A stretch of DNA of 64,000 bases from Nansenia antarctica (Eukaryota; Chordata; Actinopteri; Argentiniformes; Microstomatidae). Under the pieces are notes generated by a model that did no database searches, was not told the DNA's origin, and saw only the letters and a list, made by a program, of their open reading frames with translations. This document shows, piece after piece, positions 13,130 to 26,411 of the stretch (positions are counted from its first letter, which is position 1; each line of letters starts with the position of its first letter). Location of the stretch: assembly GCA_963989245.1 (NCBI GenBank), contig OZ022358.1:5567665-5631664 (forward strand), given 5' to 3'. A program made the position numbers and the translations under genes.

Positions 13130-13549
13130 GTCTCATTTGTTTTTGTTTGTCATGAAACGTACATGTTCTCCGTTGTCAACGGTTTCATTTCACATGATGC
13201 ACAACAATAGAGAATATCATTCATGAACGAAACAAATGCTGAAAATCACTGAGGCCCTGGGTAAGTTGGGGTCAAGAATCGAGTCGACACTACTTGTGAC
13301 AGGGTGAGCAAGCGACTCGGTCCGGAAACTCTGCCGGGAAACACTCTGCTCGTGATTACCATAGGAGATTTTCGGCCTTGATTGATCGCCCAACCGCCCA
13401 ATCGATCGCTTCCGGGCCAAGTCCTGCCATGTTTGGTATTTGGAAGAAGCAGGAATGGTTATGTTGGGACTCACTGTAATCGCATTCTATTATGCCCCAA
13501 ATTGTAAAGCTGGCAGCAGCTTCTTCTTTCTTCTCTTCTGTTTCCTGTT

Positions 13550-14210
13550 TCAACACAGATGCTGATGGCCACCCCGGTCCTCTGTGGCCATTAACTCCTC
13601 CTCTAAGAGTGTGTGACTGTTTATCCTCGAGTAATACCATCCGCAGGGGTGCTCCAACTCTCCACATACCTCCAGTCCTCCATGCCGGTGAGTTCTTCGT
13701 TTGTGCTTCAACCAGATGACCACGGTCATGGAGTCACTCAAAAACACAACCCGGCATATAGGAAGGGTGACCTCTGCTTCCATGGTACTGGCCAGCTGGT
13801 GCCCAGACAAAGCAGCACCGAGCTCAAGACGGAACATTGAGAGACGGCATTTCGGGGCTCCCTTGAGCGGGCCATCACGCAGGTCATTGAAATATGACAC
13901 TGGGATCCCTGACTCCGCAGGTAAGCTGCTGCTCCGTAGGCCCATTCGGAGGCATCGCAGAAGGTGTGCTACGCCGTCTTCGCCATCTGATTGTTAGCAC
14001 CTGTAATGGTGGCGAGGTCCGCGAGGTCCGTGAGCTCACTTTCCCATGCCTTCCATCTGTCCCACAACAAGCAGTCCATCTGTATCGGGTCACCCTATCC
14101 TCATGCTGTTCCATACAGTAGGTGCTGCACAATAGCCTTTGGCCTAGTGGTGAAAGGGAGGATGTAGCCCGAATCTGTGGGACAAGTCGATGTCTGAAGC
14201 CGAGCATATC
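13550..14210 (-). mobile_element. BEL/Pao retrotransposon pol remnant
   Basis: Minus-strand frames at 13945-13550 contain LSMFRLELGAALSGHQLA followed by VVFLSDSMTVVIWLKHK. These match the BEL/Pao RNase H-like region, usually LELxAAxxxAQLA and VxxWSDSxTVLxWL. Upstream frames at 14207-13884 carry shifted pieces of the preceding pol segment. Several frameshifts show that it is dead. Confidence 0.72.
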
Positions 14211-14743
14211 TGTCTGACGGCTCTATCGTAGGCTAACGGTAGGCTTAGGGTAGGTGGGGGGCAGTCGCAGTTGCTGGGGGGGGGGGGTCAGGGCATGCCC
14301 CCTCCGGGAAAATTGTTTTATAGTAGACAGCTGTTAAATTGACAATTCTGGTACCTTGAAATTAATGCTGGACCTGAATCAAGGAACATTTGATTGACAT
14401 GAAGTTGGCTGGTAATCACTCAACACTATGATAAGGTGGTCCTCCTGGAAGCTGTTTTTACATCCCCCCTGGCGTTTGCTTAAATGAACGTTTGAAATCA
14501 AACATTTTCATTTCATTATCTATGTTGATAAATCAGTATATAAATAAATAATAAATGCCGTATTGCAAATCTCAGGCTCACCTCCTGTCCTTCATTTGGC
14601 TAAGACTCAGACTACTGTTCCCTCTGCTGCCTCTCTGATTTAATCATGAAACATTCACTTAACTTGCATTCAACATATGCTAATTACAAAATAGCACAAA
14701 CACATAGAACTGAAAATGTATTCAAATTGGTGGCTGTTTGTGC

Positions 14744-14744
<1 letters not shown>

Positions 14745-14777
<33 letters not shown>
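14745..14777. repeat. (CA)n microsatellite
   Basis: A run of about 16 CA units followed by interrupted CGCA units. Confidence 0.95.
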
Positions 14778-14786
<9 letters not shown>

Positions 14787-14799
14787 ACGCAGGGGACAA

Positions 14800-16740
14800 C
14801 AGGCAATAGTGTCAGTTGATACAGGACATGCACGGAAAGTGAGAGATCCTAACACTGAGAAATGACATTTGGCTGAAAAGTCCACAAGCCTTTGGAGTCT
14901 CCCAGAGGAGCGGTGTGCTCCATAATTAATAGGGACGTTGCACAAGTTAAAGTAGGATCACAGAGCTCCAAAAATTACTCTGTAAAGGAGACCTGGAGTG
15001 GAAAAGAGGGCTTCTGTGACATGGGCTAGCAAATAACTCGTATTCTATTATGCCCCGAAGCCAGGGCAAACAAATGTGTTGACTCTTTTGTTTGTTAGTC
15101 TGTATCCTGAGGTTGTTGGCCCTCGGAGTCTGAAACATTGTGTTGGTGACTACACAATACTGTTTTTCAGCTCATTAAAAGCCGATGGTCACCACGACTA
15201 AACAGCAAGTTATAAGTGGTCTTTGTTGTCTAAATAGCAAGGACATATTAAAAAATGTGCACAAATAAGTAAGGAAATAGCCTTTTATTAGACTAGGTAG
15301 TCATATTTCCGAATGATGAAAACCTACACTGACCATAGTGCTTTGTGGCTCCCAGAGAAGTCACAGAGTCACGTCTAAGCTAAGATGCACTTTAGTCAAC
15401 ATGATAGATATATGACTCGCGCAATGATGCTTATTGATGTAAACAAATCAGGCAGTAGCTAATTCAGGAACGGTAAGCTAATTCCCCAAATACGTCACAT
15501 CGGGTAAAATCCCCAAACTAGCGATAGCTAGCTTTTGATCTACAGTACGCATTTGGAAGCCGTTTTCACACGGCCACACGTACAGTAAGACATGATTGTG
15601 AGGTTACAAATCTGTGAGTAAAGTGTCCCTTTAAAGGCATCCATTATTGAACAATTCGTCTTTAATTGTAAGTTAAACTAAAATACCCAAAAAATATCCT
15701 GCAAAAAGAATATCATGTTCATAAAAGCAGAGAGTATGTGCCACAATATCCTCTCTTATATCCGTATATTCTAATGTGCTTTAACTGTACACAGAGAGCT
15801 TCAGTGCTAGTAGCTGGTGAGTGCAACAAGAGGTCCTTTGATGGGAACGCATGTCTCTTTGAATAAGCCTCATCGACCCATTTCTAGTCTACAAGGTACA
15901 GTACTTCAGCAGCATGTGTCCTCTTTTATGGGTTCCTGTTGTATTTTGGTTTGTTTTCCGGTGCTATGTCACACTAGTTCTGCCTAATTATCCTAATAAT
16001 ACTGTACATACTATAAGGCGTTTGTTAAATCTTGTTTATCCTGAATGTAAAATATTTGGTCACACGTTACACAAAGTACTAACTCATTAACGCGTAGTGA
16101 AGCTTTTGAGCATGTATTATGCATTGTTGTAACACACTATATTTGTGAGTATCACAATCTGTGTGGGTAAACAACCATGAAAAAAAAAAACTTCCCTCCC
16201 TTGCTCCCTCCCTCTCTTCGCCGGAAACAAAGTCATTTGGTGGCTGATGATCACACATCCCTGTAGAACCGAGAGTGTGACCAACGAGCTTATGAATAAT
16301 TCCGCGACCGTGCTTGGCCACCTGTTCCAGGACTTTGGTAGGACAGAGCGATAACCTGTGACGTGACCCCGTGACATCAGGACTATCCTGGAGGACGTCT
16401 CTCCCTCTCTCTCAACACCTCCTGCACGACAGGAGCACAGCAATCTGCTTCTGTCTCGGAGCTCTCCCAGACCTATCAACCTTGGCCGTGACGAGGAGCG
16501 TCCGAATGCTAGACATGCAGAGTTGTAGGATGGCGAGGGCCTGAGATTTTTGTCTTCACCTGGGTATCGTCATGCTGAACCACTGACAAGCCAACGTAGA
16601 ATGATGGATGGCTGGGAGGCACAGGGCAAAACATCTCATTTGTACATCTTGCACTTCAGACCGTTTTACTAAACCATCCTTGCAAAACCATACAGATGAG
16701 GTAGATCTAGCCAAACTAGAACAGGGACTTTGTGGGTATC
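14800..16740. other. No gene seen
   Basis: AT-rich intergenic sequence. Open frames are short, and none resembles a known protein or is bounded by convincing splice sites. Confidence 0.55.
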
Positions 16741-16742
16741 AT

Positions 16743-16920
16743 GAATGGTCTTTATTGTCATTAATACAGTACAGGTACCATACAACGACATTTGGGAGGG
16801 GGGGGCTCCCCTGGTGCTAGGATTTTTTTTTTTACTACAAACAAGAAGGGAAAAGAGCTGGTTTACATAGATAAAGGCTATATACACTATCCACTATACT
16901 ATACTATACAAATAAAACAC
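16743..16920 (-). mobile_element. LINE 3' tail, family A, copy 1
   Basis: Reading the minus strand, the conserved end is AATGTCGTTGTATGGTACC, then a CAATAAAG-type end just before ATTC. Internal landmarks shared with the other copies are a GGGGAGCC motif, a homopolymer A/T patch, and the GTAAACCAGCTC and TATACTATAGTATAGTGG segments. It ends after a single GAATG unit rather than a long ATTC run. Confidence 0.75.
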
Positions 16921-17490
16921 TGTGCTGTACTCTATGCTATGCTATAAATATCCTAACATTTCCTATCTCTGAACCTTATGTACCCGAGGTTTGTCATATT
17001 GCACATAGTATTATTGCACATTCATTTAAAGTGTCGCAGTTTGCAGGTTTGAAATGTTCACAGTTGTGTTTCAGTATTGCACTTGATTACAATCTAGTAG
17101 CTGCCATCAAATTGTCTAGATTGTCCAGGGCCTAGAACCTAGGTCTTTGCTGTGTTCAGGGCCTGAATGGCCCTGGGGTAGAAGCTGACCATTATGTCTG
17201 TAAACTCATCTGTTGTTCATCTTCAGATTTCTCTGGTCTGGACCGAATTGTTGCAACTGTGTTGCATTTGATACTGAGTAGAGGACCATGTTGAGAGAAC
17301 GGATGGACAGCACCCTGAGGACCAGTTTCATACAGTACCTAATCCCGGCCATACATGGTACTGTATGTGTCAAGTTTATTCCAAATTGGTAATAAAAAAA
17401 TATCACGTTAATGCTATGATATGTAACTTCATTGATATTATTCACCGTTAGATGGATACTGTTTGTATGGATGGATGAACAGATGGATAC

Positions 17491-17705
17491 TGTTGGGGTA
17501 GTGGTGGTCTAGTGGATAGTGAGTTGGACTTGTGATCGGAAGGTTGTGAGTTCAAATCCCGCCTGAAACCACACCACTACTAGTGTGCCCTTGAGTAAGG
17601 CACTTAGCCCTCAGTTACTCCAGGGGGAATGTCCCTGTAATTCGTAATTGTAAGTCGCTTTGGATAAAAGCGTCTGCTAAATGGCAAAATTAAATTAAAT
17701 TAAAA
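17491..17705 (+). mobile_element. tRNA-derived SINE, nearly complete
   Basis: The A-box region is GTGGTCTAGTGGATAG and the B-box is GGTTGTGAGTTCAAATCC. These are followed by the body ending GTAAGTCGCTTTGGATAAAA, GCGTCTGCTAAATGGCAAAA and an AATTAAATTAAA tail. The same element occurs inverted at 26995-27200. It is transcribed, if at all, by RNA polymerase III from its own boxes. Confidence 0.85.
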
Positions 17706-18920
17706 AACCAAACGTTGGATAGTAGAATGTGGTAACACCATCATACCATTTTGGTTTATTTGATGGTCATCATTCAACGTTGTTAAATTGTTTATCATGG
17801 GTTGCAGTTTTTCAATCAGTATTTGATGGTCAAGGCTGTGGCATGAATGTGGCATGTAAAGGAATGTTTTCCAATGTTGCCCATTTATTCCTAACCAAAG
17901 GGAAGTAAAGAAAATAACATTTCATTGATAGAAGTTGAATGCTTTACTTAACATTGACATAAGCTATACACATTTTTTCTCCAGGCACTACAATCGAATA
18001 AACACTGTTTTTTATGACCCTGTTTGGGATTTGAACCCATTTGGCGTGTAGTACGATACATTGTTCTGTTCACAAGGCTGCTAGTCCACCGCTGCAACAC
18101 AAGAATCATAATTGGGTTCAGATTGTGCATCAGAGAAATGTGAATCTTGGAGAAATACTTCCCATGAAGTTGTAAAGACAGTCCAACACAGAGAATATTT
18201 GAACATGTTGAAGGGTTTTCTTGTTTTAATAGCCTTTTAATATCCTCTTTGACCAATTATCCCTTTTGAAATAAATATTCATTGTTTTTTTTATATTTTC
18301 ATTCTAGTTCTAGTTCTTTTTAACCTCACGTGCAAGCATCATTATATTATTGCATTATTGATATAGGCTATGTATGTGTAGGCTATGTATGTGTAACATA
18401 TTATTATATCATATATTATTATATAAGCATGCTGTATTAACTGAATTATTATTGATAATTGTAATGTATACATACTTTTCGTCACACTTTGAGGATTAAG
18501 AAATCCTCAGGATGTAATAGAACAGAATTATATATAAAACATTAGACAACGATTCAGAAAACACTGAAGCTATTCTGTGGCAGTCAATTCAATCAATGGT
18601 TGGAGTGTAGATTAACTGAAACACAAGACAACAGTGTTCAGCCCAATATACAGTATATGAAAGTGCAGATGTGTTGGTCCAAAAATGTATAATGATGGTG
18701 TAGTTTAAAAACTGCACTGACCTGGTGACGACAGTAAGGCAATGTAATGCCTTACAAGAGGTTATGTTTGAATCCCAAGTGAGGACACGTGAAAAAGCAA
18801 ATACAGTGAATGTAACTGTATGTGAATGTAACTGGACTGAAAAAATCAGGTGTAGTGCTGAGGCACAAACATGTACATTTCAAGCCTGCAAACTGTGACA
18901 CTTTAAATAAATGTGAAATA
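17706..18920. other. No gene seen; weak SINE traces
   Basis: Intergenic. Around 18025-18100 a minus-strand GGGTTCAAATCCC B-box-like motif suggests another worn tRNA-derived SINE. Nothing else is recognised. Confidence 0.45.
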
Positions 18921-19176
18921 ATACTATTGTGCAATATGACAACCATAGGCGTCTATCTGTACAGTATAGTACAGTGGATAGTGTACATAGCCTTTATTTA
19001 TGTAAACCAGCTCCTTCCCTTCTTGTGTTTTTATTTTATTTATTTTTTAAGTTTATTATTTATTTATTTTTCCTTTCCTAACACCAGGGGAGCCACCCCT
19101 CCTAAATTTCGTTGTTTGGTACCTGTACTGTAGCAATGACAATAAAGTCCATTCATTCATTCATTCATTCATTCAT
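18921..19176 (+). mobile_element. LINE 3' tail, family A, copy 2
   Basis: Runs from TTGTGCAATATGACAACC through TATTTATGTAAACCAGCTCC, a T-rich patch and AATTTCGTTGTTTGGTACC. It ends CAATGACAATAAAGTCC followed by (ATTC)n. The ORF portion is missing, as in every copy here, so these are 5'-truncated insertions or non-autonomous derivatives. Confidence 0.82.
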
Positions 19177-19527
19177 AATCCTGATTGTAAAAGAGCAATG
19201 ACACTATTTCTAACTTTGTACTGATGTAAATAATACTATTATTTTCAAGTGTGAGATGGTCTTAAGCTGACCGTCAACGGCCATTAACCCACGTGCAACG
19301 TAGGCCTAGATGATGAGCATTAAATTACAACATAAAGGCAAAGTTGAATAAAACACATAACGTCTAATAACTCTTAATTCCAACCCACATGTGATTAACC
19401 AACAACCAGCAAAAAAACTATGTCAATCCAACATTGAAAAAGCTAAAAAGATATTCAAAAACAAAACGTTCAAGAACAACACTCTCTCAACCGTTGTACA
19501 ACATCAGTTAGTGTTTGACTGTTGTTG

Positions 19528-19790
19528 AATGAATGAATGAATGAATGAATGAATGAATGAATGAATGAATGGTCTTTATTGTCATTGCTACAGTACAGGT
19601 ACCAAACAACGAAATTTAGGAGGGGTGGCTCCCCTGGTGTTAGGAAAGGGGAAAAAAAAACTTTAAAAAAAAAATCACAAGAAGGGAAGGAGCTGGTTTA
19701 CATAAATAAAGGCTATGTACACTATCCACTATACTATACTGTACCGATAGACGACTAGGGTTGTCATATTGCACAGTAGTGTTATTTCAC
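19528..19790 (-). mobile_element. LINE 3' tail, family A, copy 3
   Basis: Inverted relative to copy 2 and only about 350 bases away. It starts on the plus strand with (GAAT)n at 19528-19570 followed by GGTCTTTATTGTCATTGC. The two copies form a long imperfect inverted repeat. Confidence 0.82.
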
Positions 19791-20310
19791 ATTTATTTAA
19801 AGTGTCGCAGTTTGCAGGCTTGTTCAACTGTGACACAATATACAATGCTCATTGGGAAGTACAGTATCTTTCAGTACATTTTACAGCTGTTAAAAATAAA
19901 GTATTGTATTTTATTAAGAAGTTCATTCATACGTTATTATTGGCCCTTATGTTATTTTAACAATGTAGGGCCTAATGTAATAAGACTGTGTTAGTAACGT
20001 TACTTTGCATACCTTTTGTTATTAATTGGTTGATTAATTAGTGTAGTTGTGTACTCATTAATACACACTGAAATAACCCAGCATGAAAGTAAGAAATAGT
20101 GATGCACCGTCCGCTACCGATACCAGTAATCATACCAGATACTGTGCTCATGTAGTCATACTCACACTCGTAAAACTACTCCGATACATCCGCTCCCGAT
20201 CCCACTTTACAGCAACGTAACGTAACCTCTCCTAGCAGGTAGGCAGAGGAGGAGCAATGTCAGCAGTTTAAAAAAAATAATAATTCTGTTTTATCTTTTC
20301 ATAATATTAC

Positions 20311-20508
20311 ATAATAGCCTTTATTTATGTAAACCACGTCCTTACCTTCTTGTGATTTTATTCTTTTTCTAAAAGTTTTTTTTTTTTTTTTCCTTTCCTA
20401 ACACCAGGGGAGCCACGCCTCCTAAATTTCGTTGTTTGGTACCTGTACTGTAGCAATGACAATAAAGTCCATTCATTCATTCATTCATTCATTCATTCAT
20501 TCATTCAA
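20311..20508 (+). mobile_element. LINE 3' tail, family A, copy 4
   Basis: Same landmarks as copy 2, from GCCTTTATTTATGTAAACC to the (ATTC)n tail at about 20471-20507. Confidence 0.82.
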
Positions 20509-20596
20509 AAGTTTAAGTGTTGAAGAGCCCAGTCAATATAACAAACAACAGTTCTAGTATGAAAAAAAAGTGGTATGGGTGCATCCCTAGTAAGAG

Positions 20597-20719
20597 CCCC
20601 CCCTCCCAAATGTCATTGTTTGGTACCTGTACTATATCAATGACAATAAAGACCATTCATTCATTCATTCATTCATTCATTCATTCATTCATTCATTCAT
20701 TCATTCATTCATTCATTCA
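20597..20719 (+). mobile_element. LINE 3' tail, family A, copy 5 (short)
   Basis: Only the terminal 50 bases (from the CCCTCCCAAATGTCATTGTT region to CAATAAAGACC) remain, with a long (ATTC)n run of about 16 units. Confidence 0.82.
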
Positions 20720-20740
20720 AGAGACAATTTACATAATATT

Positions 20741-21050
20741 TTCACATTTACATTTTTGGCATTTAGCTGACGTCTTTATCCAAAGTGACTTACAACAAAT
20801 ACGAGTAAGTGAATCATCTATCCATCAGTCATTGCAAGAAAACTAATCTCTGCTTGGGCCAGGGGCCATTGGCAGTCACAATGCTAGAAGAAGGAAGAAT
20901 TTTTTTCTTTGTTTTGCTTTGTTAATATACAGTAGAGAAACTGAACAGCAGGGATGGGGGAGGTTTCAGGAGGGACAGTTAAGGTGTAGCCTGAGGAGAT
21001 GGGTCTTCAGTCTACGGCGGATGATAGGGAGTGACTCTGCAGTCCTACTA
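20741..21050 (+). repeat. Unclassified interspersed repeat, family B, copy 1
   Basis: Begins TTTACATTTTTGGCATTTAG with CTGACGTCTTTATCCAAAG, continues through GTAAGTGAATCATC, and ends near GTCTACGGCGGATGATAGGG and AGTGACTCTGCAG. A second copy with the same order of landmarks is in pygm intron 9 (55703-55965). The first part resembles the 3' body of the SINE at 17.5 kb. Confidence 0.65.
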
Positions 21051-24000
21051 TCTGAGTCAGATGTCAAATGAACCCAATTTTGGATATTCCAAACAACCCA
21101 ACCAAGATAGTTCAAATGCCCTGACGTAGGAGTATGCAAGCCAACTACTTTACATACATTACTTACTGAATGAATGATTATGTATGGTGCTCTGATGTCT
21201 CCTCACTTTGAACTATGCTAATTGCATTAGTTCAGTTCAGTTCCCTTGTAGAATTAATCATAATCCTGTTGAAACCATGTTGTACACATACTGTATGTGT
21301 TTGAGCATCAGTATTAGACCCATTCATTATCTCATAGTGTAAAATAACACCTTCTACCATATATACTTTTTCACACATACAGTATATCGACACTTAATTA
21401 ACATCTATGCCATGACGATCTCAAAGGAACGTTTAAAAAATGTCAAATGTTAAAGGCCTCAGTGTCAGTGTTGATGTGCAGTTTAATGCTAAGATCTAAT
21501 GTGTTAGATAACATAACTTTCAGAGAACCACACGTAAGTCTCTAGAGAACAGAGAAGTAGACTAGGCTTACACACTATGGGGGTTAGGAATGAATTATTC
21601 ATCATTTTTTGACTGGCCTTATAGCAGGAGCTCTAGATAAGAGTGGTAGGGGGTTACAAGTTCAAACTGACACCATTCCATCTAGGAGTGCTAAGCCCAT
21701 TAGTTAACTGAGTAGCCATGTAATCATACTGTTCTGAAGTGTACGAAACGTTGAAGTACTCAGGGAGAGTTAACTAAGGTCATTTCGACCCGAGATCGCT
21801 GATACACTCGAGGTGCGTATTAGTAGCCGTACCTCCTTGTGTATTTGATAACAAAGACCATCATTACAGAGTCAATCGTTTGTTTATTCTCTATCTTGTA
21901 AACGTGTACTCTCTGTGATTGCGTGACCTTATTACATTGTGTGAAATCAGGAACGGTAATCTGCCCCGCTGTATGTGAATATCTCGATCATTTGTCAGTT
22001 GCACATTCCTCCCATGGCAAAAGCCTCATAACAGTAACATTGAAGAGGTGGTCGTGGGGGAGGGGGGGAGGGGGGGGGGGGCGTAATCATCAGCATGCAC
22101 TGTAGGAGGTTAGCTCCTCTCCTGCTGGCTCATATTGTCTGCCATATTGTGTGGAGGCCACAGGAAGCTCAGAGGGTTTGTGGGAACATGAACCCTCTAC
22201 CTTCCCCACTGAGACCAAATGGCTCTCTGCTGAGGTTGGCTCTGTGTGGTGCTGAAGCTAAAAAACTGTTGAGGGTTGAGGGGAACGCCACACTACAACC
22301 TCAGTTGAGGATGCATCTGTGTAGTGCTGTACACTACGGTCTTCTTAGTTGACGGTGACGTTGTTTGGCGCCGAAGCTGTACACCTCTGCCTAGGCTGAA
22401 GGTGGCTTTGTGCAGTACCACTTCAACCCTACATGGACGACACTGTGTGTCAGCCAGCCCTTACAGAAGCTGATGGCGCCACAGGCTAAGAGTGCTAGGC
22501 TGTTTGTTTAATGCAAATTGAAAAGAACATTCCGGTTTTAGCTGAAGCTGCCCTCATCCTGCATGCACAACATAATCAGAGTCTGTAAATGCACTCTGGG
22601 TTTGGGAAGGGCAAAGGATGTTAGCTACAGAGTATGTGGCTACAGATAATGGCTTGACACTGTTGTAAAACAATGTATCCATATTTTAACAGAGAAAATC
22701 TACAACTGGCAATGCAGTATGTGGACTTCTCTCGAAAAAGACTGCAGAAGATGGCACTCTTACTGGAGACAGGCCTACCACAGAGCTAGGCTGGCGGGAA
22801 AGCTTTTGTTTGGTCCTATTCAAGCTTCAGATTCAAATCAATACTGGACCAACAATAGCCACATGTCAAGTTTCTGCTCAGCTTGTGAAACCACTGTTCA
22901 CAAAGGAAATCACTCAGCCCACAGCCCCACACATGTGCAATTGACACTTACATCCAGTGACAGCCACAGACACAATACCTTTCACAGGGGGATTGTGCTT
23001 AAATGAAGGACACAACAAACAACACATCTCGAGTTCAAAAAAACAACACTCAACTTGTTAAAGTGTATGTAATGAAAAAAGAAAAAAAAGTCACTCACCA
23101 TTGAATGATATAATAATTTTTTATGACGCCACATAGAAAATGATATGTGCAGGAATTTATTTAAAGTGATTATAGTGAGTAATAGAGGGATCAGCGAGAT
23201 AAGGAGACATTTTCCCATAATTCCTCCATACCCTAGAATGTCACCATCCATCAAATAAAGAAAGTGATATTTCCTGGAACAGCTCGACAGGCTATCCTTA
23301 GGCTCGGCACACACCAGAGCTATGATTTATGATCCTCACAACCCCATAAAACCTCAAAGGCCCAAGGGAGTTGGAGAGAAAGAAAAAAAAATACAACATC
23401 CTCTGGCAACCTCCATGTTGTCAATTATGGTTACAAATGAATAAATCTCTGTATGGCCTTCACCTTCAATTGATACTCTTGTCTGCCATCACCCCTCATC
23501 TCAACACAACCTTTTAACCTCGGACCATCTCCAATTTGCCTGGGGTTGCGTCACATCCCAACCTCCCGCCATTGTTTTCTGTTCATCATCACCTTCAACA
23601 TGTTAATCAGAATGAAGTATAGGCTATAGTATATCATCTATGGACATCTGTTTTCGACACACAACGTGATACCATCATAATCATTATTCAGCTCAGCCAT
23701 TTCCAAACCATGAACACAGAGATGGAGCTACAGAAGAGAGTGGTAGGAATAAACAAAGAGGAATTGACACAACTATTCCTATTACTGTATAGAGAAAACG
23801 TAAGTGGCTGGTGGGACTTAGCCCTGCTGTCTACCTCTGTCTGCTCAACCTTGGAGAAAGAAGGTAGCTCTTAGCACACACACTAAAGGCCCTGTGTCTA
23901 AGAGCGTTATCTCCCTTGAAATAATGACTTATGATGTTGGAGAAAATGTGGTACCAACAATTCCCTTCAGAATGCATCACGACTGGAATAACTCAAACAA

Positions 24001-24091
24001 GAAATCAAATGCACGACTCACAGGCAAACTCAAAAAAACTCAAACTCAAAATCAAAAATATAGTTTTTACAAGGGTTCAGTTCACAGGTAG
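21051..24091. other. No gene seen
   Basis: Intergenic. A G-run lies at 22056-22081. The plus-strand open frame 22719-23006 resembles no family I know and lacks splice or codon support. Confidence 0.5.
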
Positions 24092-26294
24092 TCAGTCAGA
24101 TGAAAGGCACATATTCCAGTAAAAAGTAGCAAAGGTCGGTACACAGGTAGTCAGTTCAAAGAGTAAGCAGATATCCGATAAAGAGTAGGCAAAGTCCAAA
24201 TAACACCCAATCAAAAACCAGGAAAAGCAATCTGCTAGTGTTAACTGTTTGCTAGCAATGAGGCACAGGAAGCAGGCACAGGAGACAAGCAGGCGGGCGT
24301 CGGGAGACCTTGTTCCAAGTGCACACAGGGCAGGCAGCCACATATTCCCCAACTGGTCTCTCCATGGCTGGCTTGACAATGAAGAGAATGTGCCTTGTGC
24401 CAGGAGACAGGAGAAAAGAGAAGTGTGAGGCCCACTGGATGACCTAAGAATGATGGAAGACAGGAACAAACAACCGTTTTGGGGGAAAGCCGTCCGGGAA
24501 GTGGACGTTAACATTTGTCTGTTTGACCTCCTCCTCAACGCTGCAAGTACACAGGAAGAGGGCAGGATGTTGATAGGAATTGGGGCTGAGTCAGGGTAAA
24601 ACAGGCTAGACAGAGCTTCGGGCTTAATGTTTTTGGACCCAGGCTAAATTAAATCTGTTAAAAAGAAAAAAACAGGGATGTATTCCAGGTTTTTATGATC
24701 AGACACACCAGGAAAGGTGTGGATGCTCCATCCCAGAAAGGATGCTCCGCTCCCTCCAACCAGTGGCGCAACGATTCCACCACCGCCTTGACAGCCACTG
24801 GTTGGAGGGAGCGGAGGGAGAGGGAGAGTTTCCGGGAAAGGAAGGTGCAGGGAAGGAGCTTATTGTCCGCTTGAGACCGCTGAGAGAGCACCACCCCGAT
24901 ACCCATGTCCGAGGCATCCACCTCCATGACAAACTGCTGAGAGGGATTCGGAAGAGTGCGGACGGGCACCCTCTCCCTTAGGTGGTGGCAACAGAACTTT
25001 AAGTTCCTAGAGGCCCCCTGGGAGGAGAAGATCCTGGGAGCAAGTCTATAGAGCAGCCGAAAGACCGATGAGGAGGCAGAGAGGTAGCTCGGGTTGAACA
25101 TCTCCTTGAAGTCGAGGTAACAGGAGTGTAGAAGCATTCTTATGTTGCTTGCCAGTATGTTTTCATCACCCTCTACATGCTTGGAAGAGAGGGGATAAAG
25201 GCCTGGCCAAGAGAGGGCCAGGTGTTGCTGATTGGAGGCTTATAGCTTCCCTTTCATTTAAAAAATGTTTTTGCTGCTCAAAGCCAGTCAGTATTAATCT
25301 ACCACTAATCAGCCACCATAAGAAGGGACCAAAGGTCACTACAAGGAGGGAACACTAGAACGATCTGGGAAGTCGAGGTCCGATGAAAACAGACAATGTA
25401 AGGAGACAGGAGACTTTGGAGGAGCTGGAGGTGTAGAAGATTCAGAGTCCAGAAGTTGAGGAGTGCATCTGACACTCCACGGTAACCGTATAGGATGCTG
25501 ACACTCCACTCCAAAGCAGTAGGGGGCATTAGTGAGAATCCGTAGGGGAAGACCACAACGAAGAGCGATTGGCTGTGGACTGGCCCCTCAGTACAGGTGG
25601 AGGAACCGCAGACCTGGATCTCTCTCTCTTTCTCGTGGAGACGATTGTCGATTCTTATGGCCAAAGCGAAAAGGGATGGGGGGAAGAGAGGAGAGGGAGT
25701 GAACTGGTCCTTGATGGAGTCGAAAAGCCCATGGAGAAAGGCATGAAACTGCGCAGATGGATTCCAGACGCTATCAGCTGCCAGAGTGCAGAACTAAATA
25801 GTGTAGTCTAAAACCTGCCTCTTGCCCTGACACAGGCCCATGAGCGCTCTTGCTGCCTCTCGACTGGGGGTTGTGTGGTCGAAAATCTTGCGGAGAGTGT
25901 TAGTGAAAGGGAATTGCAGACAGGAGAATCCCTAGCCTACTCGGTCGTGGCCCAGGCTTCCGCCCTGCCGGTGAGGTGTGTGATGATGTAAGCCACCATG
26001 GCTTGTTTTCCGGCTGGAATGACGACACCTGTAGCTCGAAGTGGAGTCCACACTGGTTCTGGCGGTATGAGCATGAGAGCAGGAGCTGACAAGGACTGGA
26101 TCATGGCCTGGACTGACTGGCGCTGGGACTGGCGCTCGAACAGGCGTAGAAGAGACGAGAGTCTTGAGATGTGCTGAATCTGATCCGCCAGGTAGACAAC
26201 CTGGCCGCTGATGAAGAACAGGGCGAAATGCAACAATATGTTGTGTATCAGTTTTACATGACAGCAGCTGGTGAAACCGGGAACAAGTCACCAA
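24092..26294 (-). mobile_element. Ty3/Gypsy element, internally deleted
   Basis: On the minus strand, a gag-like segment at about 26236-25937 has VAYIITHLTGRAEAWATTE, the typical Gypsy gag end. A pol segment follows at about 25137-24660 with FVMEVDASDMGIGVVLSQ, LLPCTFLSRKLS and LRHWLEGAEHPF, which is the RT to RNase H junction. Everything between is deleted or scrambled. The stretch 24092-24540 has the look of an LTR or UTR and could be the 3' LTR, but I could not find its ends. Stops and frame breaks show that it is inactive. Confidence 0.75.
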
Positions 26295-26411
26295 CCAATC
26301 AAAATGTTCGGATGTGTTGCTCCTTTACTACTGTGAGTCATATCTGACACATCCATTGTTGTGATATGACTCATATCATGTGTGATGTGTTGTTCCTTTA
26401 CGACTCAACAA

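Noticed and set aside
13356..14207. Novel host gene from open frames at 13.3-14.2 kb
   Set aside because: The RLELGAALSGHQLA and SDSMTVVIWLKHK motifs are those of BEL/Pao pol, and the frame is broken several times.
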